Source: Actinoplanes liguriensis (GTDB taxonomy: Bacteria; Actinomycetota; Actinomycetes; Mycobacteriales; Micromonosporaceae). Taken from it: a DNA stretch of 5,107 bases. A program made the translations under genes and the position numbers. The notes under the pieces are model-generated. The model saw only the letters and a list, made by a program, of their open reading frames with translations. It was not told the DNA's origin and made no database searches. This document shows positions 1-5,107 of the stretch, piece by piece; the stretch's first letter is position 1; each line of letters begins with the position of its first letter. The DNA lies in assembly GCA_000715855.1 (NCBI GenBank), contig KL571333.1, forward strand, positions 73,092 to 78,198. The letters run 5' to 3'.

Positions 1-1
1 G

Positions 2-20
2 AGATGTGTATAAGAGACAG
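2..20 (+). other. Tn5 mosaic end / Nextera sequencing adapter (non-genomic)
   Basis: The bases AGATGTGTATAAGAGACAG are identical to the 19-bp Tn5 mosaic end in Nextera tagmentation adapters. The preceding G at position 1 fits the read-2 adapter, whose part before the mosaic end finishes in CGG, better than the read-1 adapter, which finishes in GTC. The match lies exactly at the window edge, where an untrimmed adapter would be expected at a contig end. A natural Tn5 end at exactly this place is much less likely. Real genomic sequence begins at about position 21, and translations entering this stretch are artificial. Confidence 0.96.
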
Positions 21-998
21 GGCTCGGGGGATCAGGCGGCACGGGCGGGTGATCGGCCCGTGCCGGGGGGTGCCGTTGATGGCGGCCAGGAGGACCTCGG
101 CGGCTGTCCGGCCGATGCCCTCCAGGTCCATGTCGATGCTGGTCAGGGCCGGGCGACTGGCGTCCACCATGACGTCCCAGTTGTCGAAGCCGACCAGGGC
201 GACCTCGCCGGGCACGTCGCGGCCGGCCTCGCGCAGGCCTTCGGCGACGCCGCGGGCGATCTGGTCGTTGCCGCAGAAGACGGCGTCGAAGTCGACGCCG
301 CCGGAGAGGAGGATGCCGGCGGCCTGGCGGCCCCACGCCTCGGTCCATTCGCCGTAGAGCACCGGCGCGGCGAGTTCCACCTGGGAGGCGGCGGCCGCGG
401 CACGGACCTGGGCCGAGTGGTGGTGCTCCGGCCCGGTGACGTGGGCGATCCGGCGGCGGCCGGTGTCGAGCAGGTGGCGGACGGCGCGGCGGGCGCCGTC
501 GGCTTCGTCGGGGACGACGGAGCAGTCGGCGGGGTCGGTGGAGCTGATGAACGCGTAGACCACCGGCACGGGTAGTCCTTCTCCGATCGGCGCGCGCGCC
601 TGGGTTCGCCGGCCGGTCACGATGATCCCGTCGACTTTGCGGCCGAGCAGTGTACGCAGGTAGTACTGCTCCCGGATCGGGTCGTCTCGCGCGTCGCACA
701 GGAACACCGACATCTGTCCCGCCCCGAGCGCGTCTTCCGCGCCGATGAGCAGCGGAATGCTGAACCGTCCGATGGTGTCCGTCGTGATCATGCCGACGGT
801 GTAGGTGCGCCCGGTCTGCAGGGACCGCGCGGCCGCGTTGACCACGAATCCGAGCTGGTCAGCGGCTTGTCGTACCCGTAGTCGTGTTTCCGGGCGCATG
901 GTCCCGCGCCCGTTGAGAGCTTTGGAAGCCGTACCGGTGGAAACCCCCGCGAGGGCGGCGACCTCGCTGATCGTGGCGCCGCGTCGATCGTTGCTCAG
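21..998 (-). CDS. LacI-family transcriptional repressor, 3' end truncated by adapter
   Basis: This is a cytoplasmic sugar-responsive DNA-binding regulator. From the proposed CTG start it reads 326 codons without a stop, until the adapter cuts it. LacI-family proteins usually have about 330-345 residues, so only a few C-terminal residues are missing. Residues 9-29 (TISEVAALAGVSTGTASKALN) are the classic N-terminal helix-turn-helix. LGFVVNAAARSLQTGRT (about 49-65) is the hinge-helix region, with a Leu at the position that normally inserts into the operator. The periplasmic-binding-protein-like effector domain follows, with the family motifs FCGNDQIARG (Asn244) and LVGFDN (to Asn273), then the LTSIDMDLEGIGRTAAEVLL helix. 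The frame contains no ATG, GTG or TTG between the upstream in-frame stop and the helix-turn-helix. CTG at 996-998, 5 nt from a GGGAGG ribosome-binding site, is therefore the best start. The gene is divergent from the transporter operon and is its likely local repressor. Family assignment is firm; the effector, probably an arabinose-type sugar, is inferred only from neighbours. Confidence 0.95.
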
Positions 999-1003
999 AG
1001 TTT

Positions 1004-1009
1004 CCTCCC
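1004..1009 (-). promoter_or_regulatory. Ribosome-binding site supporting a CTG start of the LacI gene
   Basis: On the minus strand this reads GGGAGG, a strong Shine-Dalgarno sequence, followed by 5 nt (AAACT) and then CTG AGC AAC. No conventional start codon lies within a usable distance in the correct frame, so this site decides the start. The resulting N-terminus, MSNDRRGATISEV, places the helix-turn-helix at the usual distance from the protein start. Confidence 0.7.
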
Positions 1010-1035
1010 AGGTTTCCTTCGCCCCGTGTAATGCG

Positions 1036-1064
1036 ACGGTAACTTCCTATTGACAGGCCCGCAA
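1036..1064 (-). promoter_or_regulatory. Possible promoter of the LacI gene
   Basis: Read on the minus strand, TTGCGG (1059-1064) is separated by 17 nt from TACCGT (1036-1041). TACCGT fits the loose actinobacterial TANNNT form of the -10 box. The position would give a leader of roughly 30 nt before the CTG start. The element overlaps the -35 side of the rightward promoter, so the two promoters would be back to back. Both boxes are weak matches, and a leaderless or different promoter is possible. Confidence 0.3.
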
Positions 1065-1079
1065 GGTCATCCTTAGCGT
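1050..1079 (+). promoter_or_regulatory. Predicted main promoter of the transporter/GH127 operon
   Basis: TTGACA at 1050-1055 is a perfect sigma-70-type -35 hexamer. After 18 nt it is followed by TAGCGT (1074-1079), which fits the TANNNT -10 pattern common in actinobacteria. Transcription would start near 1085-1088, leaving a leader of about 45-50 nt before the ATG of the binding-protein gene. The predicted start falls inside the LacI-type palindrome at 1082-1097, the expected arrangement for repression by occlusion. The -35 box is convincing and the -10 box is only partly conserved. Confidence 0.6.
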
Positions 1080-1081
1080 CT

Positions 1082-1097
1082 AGGCAATCGTTTTCCT
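1082..1097. promoter_or_regulatory. Candidate LacI-family operator
   Basis: The 14-bp core GGCAATCGTTTTCC (1083-1096) is an imperfect palindrome with a central CG. Ten of 14 core positions are symmetric, and one more A/T pair extends it to 16 bp. Its AANCGNTT centre is the hallmark of LacI-family operators, in which two hinge helices enter the minor groove at the central CpG. It lies just downstream of the predicted -10 box of the rightward operon. The divergent LacI protein at 21-998 is the obvious candidate to bind it. No second site of equal quality was found in the 999-1133 region. Confidence 0.65.
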
Positions 1098-1133
1098 TGA
1101 GTTTCCCCACACCGCTCTTGAGGGGTAACAGCC

Positions 1134-2363
1134 ATGAACATCCGAGGCCTCGGTGCCGCACTCGCCGTCACCGCCTGCCTGCTCACCGCATGCTCGTCCG
1201 GTGGAGACGGCGGCGATGCGACTTCGTCGAAAGCCACCGAATACACCATCTGGGACCCGTACCCGCAGTTCGACGACAGTTCGGACTGGGTGAAGCTGCT
1301 GACCAAGTGCGGCACCGACGCCGGTGTCACGGTCAAGCGGACCGGTTACGACACCACCGACCTGACCAACAAGGCCCTGCTCGCGGCGCAGCAGGGCAAC
1401 TCCCCGGACGTGCTGATCGTCGACAACCCGGTCGTGTCCACCCTCGCCGAGGCCGGCGTGCTGACCACGACCGAGGACATGAAGATCGACACGACGGCCG
1501 TCTCGCCGAACCTGCTCGCCGCCGGGCAGCAGGGCGGCAAGACCTACGGCATCCCGATCGGCGCGAACACCCTCGCGCTCTACTACAACAAGAAGGTCCT
1601 GGACGCGGCGAAGGTCGACCCCGCCACGATCAAGGACTGGGCGTCGCTGACCGCGGCACTGACCAAGGTCAAGGCGGCCGGCAAGAAGGGCATCACGTTC
1701 TCGGCGATCGGCACCGAGGAGGGCTCGTTCCAGTTCCTGCCCTGGTTCTGGGGCTCCGGCGCGAACCTCACCCAGCTCGACTCCGCGCAGGGCGTGGCCG
1801 CGCTGACCCTGTGGACCGACTGGCTCAAGAACGGCTACGCCCCGAACTCGGTGCTGAACAACACGCAGACCACCAGCTGGCAGGAGTTCGCCGCCGGGGA
1901 CTTCGCGTTCTCCGAGAACGGCACGTGGCAGCTGGCCAACGCCAAGAAGACCGGATTCGAGTACGGCATCATCCCGATCCCCTCGCAGGCAGGCGGCACC
2001 GCCCCGGCACCCACCGGCGGCGAGTTCGTGACCGCGCCGGTGCAGTCGGACACCGGCAAGTACCCCACCACGCAGAAGATCGTCTCGTGCCTGACCAGCG
2101 CCGACAACGCGCTGACCACGGACACCACGCTCTCCTACGTGGCGGCTACCGACGCCGTACAGCAGAAGCAGGTCGCCGCGACCCCGGAGCTGAAGGTCTG
2201 GGTCGAAGCCGTCAAGGCCGCCAAGGGCCGCACCAGTGACGACCTCGGCACCAAGTACCCGAAGATCTCCCAGCCGATGTGGGGCGCGTTCCAGGCGGCA
2301 CTGTCCGGATCGAAGAACCCGCAGCAGGCCATGACCGACGCCCAGGCGGCGGCGGGCAAGTGA
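1134..2363 (+). CDS. CUT1-type ABC transporter sugar-binding lipoprotein
   Basis: This is a 409-residue extracytoplasmic solute-binding protein of the family 1 (MalE-like, SBP_bac_1) type, which captures an oligosaccharide and delivers it to the two downstream permeases. Its N-terminus is a lipoprotein signal: a short basic start (MNIR), a hydrophobic stretch and the lipobox LTAC, with lipidated Cys20. A Ser/Gly-rich linker (21-33) follows, then YTIWDPYPQF as the first strand of the binding fold. Family-like segments include ALLAAQQGNSPDVLIVDN (about 84-101), GGKTYGIPIGANTLALYYNKKVLDAA, and FAAGDFAFSENGTWQL (about 254-269), which resembles the usual binding-protein segment before the second lobe. 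The length is typical. The ATG at 1134 has a GAGGGG Shine-Dalgarno sequence 8 nt upstream. The mature part has Cys59 and Cys319, a possible disulfide. It is the first gene of the operon and its stop overlaps the next start. Substrate cannot be read directly; the GH127 neighbour suggests an arabinofuranosyl oligosaccharide. Confidence 0.95.
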   Translation: MNIRGLGAALAVTACLLTACSSGGDGGDATSSKATEYTIWDPYPQFDDSSDWVKLLTKCGTDAGVTVKRTGYDTTDLTNKALLAAQQGNSPDVLIVDNPVVSTLAEAGVLTTTEDMKIDTTAVSPNLLAAGQQGGKTYGIPIGANTLALYYNKKVLDAAKVDPATIKDWASLTAALTKVKAAGKKGITFSAIGTEEGSFQFLPWFWGSGANLTQLDSAQGVAALTLWTDWLKNGYAPNSVLNNTQTTSWQEFAAGDFAFSENGTWQLANAKKTGFEYGIIPIPSQAGGTAPAPTGGEFVTAPVQSDTGKYPTTQKIVSCLTSADNALTTDTTLSYVAATDAVQQKQVAATPELKVWVEAVKAAKGRTSDDLGTKYPKISQPMWGAFQAALSGSKNPQQAMTDAQAAAGK

Positions 2364-3286
2364 CCTCGCACGTGGAAACGCTCGTCCGGACCCGGGGCTC
2401 CTCCCGGGTCCGGCGGGCCCGGGGACAGTGGGCGGCCTGGGCGTTCCTCGCCCCGGTGATCATCTACCTGGTCGCGTTCTACGCCTACCCGCTCTACCGC
2501 AACCTGGATCTGAGCCTGCGGCACTACACGGTCCGGAGCTTCGTGCAGGGGGATGCCCCGTTCTCCGGTGTGGACAACTACAAAACCGTGTTCAGCGATC
2601 CGACGTTCGGGCCGGCGCTGCTGCACACGATGGTGTTCACGCTGGTCAGCATCGCGTTCCAGTTCGCGATCGGGCTGGCGCTGGCGGTCTTCTTCACTTC
2701 TCACTTCAAGCTTTCCGCGACGCTGCGGGCGTTGTTCCTCGTACCGTGGCTGCTGCCGTTGATCGTCAGCGCGTCGACCTGGTCCTGGATGCTCAACAGC
2801 GACTCCGGGATCGTGAACTACGCACTCAGCATCTTCGGCGTGGATCAGATCAACTGGCTGACCTCGCCGGACTGGGCGCTGACCAGTGTGATCATCGCGA
2901 ACATCTGGATCGGGATCCCGTTCAACCTGGTGATCCTCTACAGCGGCCTGCAGGGCATCCCGAACGACATCTACGAGGCGGCGGCGCTGGACGGCGCGAC
3001 GGGCTGGCAACGGTTCTGGCGGGTCACGTTCCCGCTGCTGCGGCCGGTCTCGCTGATCACGCTGCTGCTCGGGCTGGTCTACACGCTGAAGGTCTTCGAC
3101 CTGATCTGGATCATGACGAAGGGCGGGCCGACCGACGCGTCGACGACGCTCGCGACCTGGTCCTACCGGCTGTCGTTCGGCAACCTGCTGCCCGAGTTCG
3201 GGCCCGGGGCCGCGGTCGGCAACCTGCTGATCATCATCGCCCTGTTCTTCGGGCTGCTGTACATCCGGAGGCAGCGCCGTGACTGA
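2360..3286 (+). CDS. MalF-like sugar ABC transporter permease
   Basis: This is a 308-residue inner-membrane subunit of a CUT1 sugar importer. About six hydrophobic segments are visible near residues 24-46, 88-113, 123-145, 173-195, 229-251 and 284-302. The cytoplasmic EAA loop is clear: YEAAALDGATGWQRFWRVTFPLLRP, with Glu206 and Gly212, the site that docks the ATPase. The N-terminal basic segment (RTRGSSRVRRARGQW) fits a cytoplasmic start. I place the start at GTG 2360, which overlaps the upstream TGA as GTGA and implies translational coupling. A GTG four codons later (2372) is an alternative, and the ATG at 2279 is rejected because it lies deep inside the binding-protein gene. The protein ends LLYIRRQRRD, and this end lies in the first copy of a 28-bp repeat. 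It pairs with the MalG-like permease at 3316. Family call is firm; substrate is inferred. Confidence 0.95.
   Translation: MTSHVETLVRTRGSSRVRRARGQWAAWAFLAPVIIYLVAFYAYPLYRNLDLSLRHYTVRSFVQGDAPFSGVDNYKTVFSDPTFGPALLHTMVFTLVSIAFQFAIGLALAVFFTSHFKLSATLRALFLVPWLLPLIVSASTWSWMLNSDSGIVNYALSIFGVDQINWLTSPDWALTSVIIANIWIGIPFNLVILYSGLQGIPNDIYEAAALDGATGWQRFWRVTFPLLRPVSLITLLLGLVYTLKVFDLIWIMTKGGPTDASTTLATWSYRLSFGNLLPEFGPGAAVGNLLIIIALFFGLLYIRRQRRD
3257..3284 (+). repeat. 28-bp direct repeat, copy 1
   Basis: These 28 bases recur without mismatch at 3294-3321, a 37-bp period with a 9-bp spacer (GAAGGATTT). Copy 1 encodes the end of the MalF-like permease (LYIRRQRRD) and carries a Shine-Dalgarno GGAGG (3267-3271) 7 nt before a GTG (3279). 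That GTG overlaps the permease stop codon. Chance identity over 28 bp at this distance is negligible, so this is a local tandem duplication or an assembly error. Confidence 0.97.
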
Positions 3287-3323
3287 AGGATTTCTGTACA
3301 TCCGGAGGCAGCGCCGTGACTAA
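3279..3323 (+). CDS. 14-codon mini-ORF made by the junction duplication
   Basis: GTG ACT GAA GGA TTT opens a frame that re-reads the duplicated end of the MalF-like gene, giving MTEGFLYIRRQRRD and then TAA. It has a good Shine-Dalgarno sequence (GGAGG, 7 nt spacing). It overlaps the MalF-like stop by 8 nt and the MalG-like start by 8 nt, so it could relay coupled translation from one permease to the next. It is almost certainly a by-product of the repeat, and a function for the peptide itself is not expected. Whether it is translated is unknown. Confidence 0.3.
   Translation: MTEGFLYIRRQRRD
3294..3321 (+). repeat. 28-bp direct repeat, copy 2
   Basis: This is the exact second copy of 3257-3284. 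It carries the functional GGAGG (3304-3308) 7 nt before the GTG start (3316) of the MalG-like permease. Removing one 37-bp period leaves the MalF-like protein unchanged, with TAA in place of TGA, and rebuilds an 8-nt overlap GTGACTAA with the MalG-like gene. This is probably the ancestral junction. Confidence 0.97.
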
Positions 3324-4125
3324 GCCCTTGAAGACCACGATCGGCGTCATCCTGACCGCGATCATGCTGTTCCCGGTCTACTGGATGGTCAACGTGTCCT
3401 TCACCAAGGACACCGACATGCGCGCCGATCCGCCGCACCTGTTCCCGTTCAACGGCACGCTCGAGGGCTATCGGGCTGTGCTGGACCAGCAATTGCCGTA
3501 CCTCGGAACAAGTCTTTTGATCGGTGCCGGCACGGTCGTGCTGACTTTGCTGCTCTCGGCGCCGGCCGGATTCGCCCTGGCCAAGCTGCGCCCGCGCGGC
3601 ACCGGGGCGCTCAACTTCGTGCTGCTGATCGCGCAGATGATCCCGGGGATCATCATGGCGATGGGCTTCTACGCCATCTACCTGCGCGCCGGCGTGCTGA
3701 ACACGGTGCCCGGGCTGATCCTGGCGGACTCGACCATCGCGGTGCCGTTCGGTGTCCTGATCTTCACGGCGTTCATGTCCGGCATCCCGGACGAGCTGAT
3801 CAACGCGGCCTCGATCGACGGCGCGTCGAAGTTCCGGACGTTCCGCTCGGTGATCCTGCCGGTGTCACGCAACGCGATCGTCACGGTCAGCCTGTTCGCC
3901 TTCCTGTGGGCCTGGTCCGACTTCGTCTTCGCCACCACGCTCGACGGCGGCGGCGACTACCAGCCCATCACCCTCGGCATCTACCACTACATCGGCAACA
4001 ACAACCAGCAGTGGAACGCCATCATGGCCACCGCCGTGATCGCGTCCATCCCGGCGACGTTGCTACTCATCGTCGCCCAGCGTTACGTCGCCGCGGGTGT
4101 GACCGCCGGCGCCGTCAAGGATTGA
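3316..4125 (+). CDS. MalG-like sugar ABC transporter permease
   Basis: This is the second inner-membrane subunit of the CUT1 importer, 269 residues, within the usual MalG-like range. Hydrophobic segments lie near residues 7-27, 62-90, 100-122, 132-155, 186-206 and 235-255. The EAA loop reads NAASIDGASKFRTFRSVILP (163-182). It keeps the conserved Ala-Ala, Gly169 and the terminal Ile-Leu-Pro, but has Asn163 in place of the usual Glu. The C-terminus QRYVAAGVTAGAVKD closely follows the standard MalG-family ending. The GTG start at 3316 has GGAGG 7 nt upstream in repeat copy 2; the next in-frame start, ATG 3364, would remove most of the first membrane segment. The stop is followed after 10 nt by the GH127 start, so it is in the same operon. 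No ATPase gene adjoins it, so a shared MsiK-type ATPase encoded elsewhere is likely. Confidence 0.95.
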   Translation: MTKPLKTTIGVILTAIMLFPVYWMVNVSFTKDTDMRADPPHLFPFNGTLEGYRAVLDQQLPYLGTSLLIGAGTVVLTLLLSAPAGFALAKLRPRGTGALNFVLLIAQMIPGIIMAMGFYAIYLRAGVLNTVPGLILADSTIAVPFGVLIFTAFMSGIPDELINAASIDGASKFRTFRSVILPVSRNAIVTVSLFAFLWAWSDFVFATTLDGGGDYQPITLGIYHYIGNNNQQWNAIMATAVIASIPATLLLIVAQRYVAAGVTAGAVKD

Positions 4126-4135
4126 GGAAAACCCC

Positions 4136-5107
4136 GTGATGGACGCTTCGTACGGGCCAGTCGTGCCCACCTCCCGTGCCGTCTCCGCGCTGCGGCCCCT
4201 GCCGCGCGACGCCGTGACGCTGCGGCCGGAGAGCCTGTTCGGCGGCTGGCAGGCACGTAACGCCGCCGCGACCCTGCCGCACTGCGTCACGCAGCTCGAC
4301 GAATACGGCAACCTGGCCAATCTGCGCCGGGTGACCGGTGATGCCGCGGGCGAGTTCAAGGGTTTCTGGTTCGCGGACTCCGATGTGTACAAGACGCTCG
4401 AAGCCGCGTTCTGGTCGGGCGACAAGTCCGGATTTGTCGCCAATATTGTGGGCTTGCTGGAAAAAGCGCAGGACGCCGACGGCTATCTCGACTCGTACTA
4501 CCAGGTCGAGAACCGGGACAAGCAGTGGAGCGAGCTGCACTTCAGCCACGAAATGTACTGTGCGGGGCATTTGTTCCAGGCGGCGGTGGCCGCTGAGCGC
4601 AGCGGTGATCCGGCCGCGCCGCAGATAGTCGGAATTGCACGTAAATTTGCGGACTTGTTGGTGCGCAGGTTCGGCGACTCGCCCGAGGTCGACGGCCACC
4701 CGGAGGTGGAGACGGCGCTCGTCGAGCTCTACCGCATCACGGGCCAGAAGGCCTACCTCGATCTCGCCGCCCGATTTGTCGAGAACCGCGGCCACGGCGT
4801 CCTCGGCGAGGGCCGTTTCGGACCACGCTACTTCCAGGATCACCAGCCGCTGAAGGAGACCGACGAGGTCACCGGCCACGTGGTCCGCCAGGTGTACCTG
4901 CTGGCCGGCGCGGTCGACGTGGCCGTCGAGACGGGCGACGCCGACCTGCTGGCCGCCGCCGAACGGCTCTGGGACTCCGCGCTCGCCAGCCGCACCTACA
5001 TCACCGGCGGCCAGGGATCACGCCACCGCGACGAGGCGTTCGGCGACCCCTACGAGCTGCCGCCGGACCGCGCGTACGCCGAGTCCTGCGCCGCCATCGG
5101 CAGGTTC
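4136..5107 (+). CDS. GH127 (DUF1680) glycoside hydrolase, probable beta-L-arabinofuranosidase, 3' truncated
   Basis: The window holds the first 324 codons, about half of a typical GH127 enzyme. The (alpha/alpha)6-barrel family signatures appear in order: FADSDVYKTLEAAFW, QDADGYLDSYYQ, LHFSHEMYCAGHL (His138), GHPEVETALVELYR (His188), TGHVVRQVYL (His248), TYITGGQGSRH, then DEAFGDPYELPPDRAYAESCAAIG. Compared, from memory, with Bifidobacterium longum HypBA1, Glu300 matches acid/base Glu322. Glu316 and Cys318 match zinc ligands Glu338 and Cys340, with the same 16-residue spacing. The nucleophile Cys and the other zinc-ligand Cys would lie past the right edge. Known members release L-arabinose from beta-L-arabinofuranosides; related DUF1680 families have other activities. 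No signal peptide is visible, so cytoplasmic action on imported oligosaccharide is inferred. The start may be GTG 4136 (8 nt after GAGG) or the adjacent ATG 4139 (11 nt after it), in the same frame. Numbering here counts GTG as residue 1. It lies 10 nt downstream of the MalG-like gene, in the same operon. Confidence 0.93.
   Translation, partial: MMDASYGPVVPTSRAVSALRPLPRDAVTLRPESLFGGWQARNAAATLPHCVTQLDEYGNLANLRRVTGDAAGEFKGFWFADSDVYKTLEAAFWSGDKSGFVANIVGLLEKAQDADGYLDSYYQVENRDKQWSELHFSHEMYCAGHLFQAAVAAERSGDPAAPQIVGIARKFADLLVRRFGDSPEVDGHPEVETALVELYRITGQKAYLDLAARFVENRGHGVLGEGRFGPRYFQDHQPLKETDEVTGHVVRQVYLLAGAVDVAVETGDADLLAAAERLWDSALASRTYITGGQGSRHRDEAFGDPYELPPDRAYAESCAAIGRF

Noticed and set aside
6..575. 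A rightward open frame starting with MYKRQ at the left edge
   Set aside because: Its start lies inside the sequencing adapter and the rest is antisense to the LacI gene.
1104..1125. CCCC and GGGG runs in the leader as a possible stem-loop, attenuator or riboswitch
   Set aside because: The pairing is only four bases across a 14-nt loop, with no extended stem or known riboswitch elements; the GGGG run is part of the ribosome-binding site.
1097..2239. A 380-codon plus-strand frame overlapping the binding-protein gene
   Set aside because: It is Arg/Gly/His-rich shadow coding in the wrong frame; the 1134-2363 frame has a lipobox and binding-protein motifs.
2279..2359. An upstream ATG start for the MalF-like permease
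   Set aside because: It would add 27 residues encoded inside the binding-protein gene, with no membrane or family similarity; GTG 2360 with a 4-nt overlap fits better.
2135..3301. A 388-codon open frame on the minus strand across the MalF-like gene
   Set aside because: Its product is low-complexity, rich in Arg, Asp, Gln and Pro with no domain; it is the antisense shadow of a high-GC gene with clear permease motifs.
3257..3321. The direct repeat as a CRISPR unit or insertion-sequence target duplication
   Set aside because: There are only two copies with a 9-bp spacer, they lie within coding sequence, and no transposase or inserted element separates them.
4126..4135. A terminator between the MalG-like and GH127 genes
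   Set aside because: The gap is only 10 nt and holds part of the ribosome-binding region; there is no hairpin or T-run. No convincing terminator was seen anywhere in the window.
4115..4879. A 254-codon minus-strand open frame opposite the GH127 gene
   Set aside because: The plus-strand frame has consecutive GH127 signatures, a ribosome-binding site and operon context; the antisense product shows no recognisable family.

Overview
The window is high-GC DNA with a strong G/C preference at third codon positions, GTG starts and tightly packed or overlapping genes. This points to an actinomycete (Actinobacteria). The genus cannot be fixed from the sequence alone. Bases 2-20 are not genomic: they match the 19-bp Tn5 mosaic end used in Nextera libraries, so the left end is an untrimmed contig edge.

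Layout: (1) 21-998, minus strand: a LacI-family repressor, nearly complete, whose C-terminal end is cut by the adapter and whose best start codon is CTG. (2) 999-1133: a divergent control region with a TTGACA-type promoter for the rightward operon. A LacI-type imperfect palindrome (AATCGTTTT core) sits at the predicted transcription start. (3) 1134-2363: a lipoprotein solute-binding protein. (4) 2360-3286: a MalF-like permease that overlaps the binding-protein gene by 4 nt. (5) 3257-3321: an exact 28-bp direct repeat that duplicates the ribosome-binding site and GTG start at the junction and creates a 14-codon mini-ORF. (6) 3316-4125: a MalG-like permease. (7) 4136 to the right edge: the N-terminal part of a GH127 (DUF1680) glycoside hydrolase, with its acid/base Glu and the first two zinc-ligand positions visible.

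Taken together this is a substrate-inducible CUT1-type sugar uptake and degradation operon. The repressor would block the operon promoter until an inducer sugar appears. The lipoprotein would capture an oligosaccharide outside the membrane and the two permeases would import it. The GH127 enzyme, which shows no obvious signal peptide, would cleave it in the cytoplasm. The family's best-known activity is beta-L-arabinofuranosidase, so a plant-derived beta-L-arabinofuranosyl oligosaccharide is the leading candidate substrate; this is inference. No ATPase gene is present, as is usual for actinobacterial CUT1 systems that share an MsiK-type ATPase. I see no wholly new system here. The most unusual local features are the duplicated start-site junction and the CTG start.
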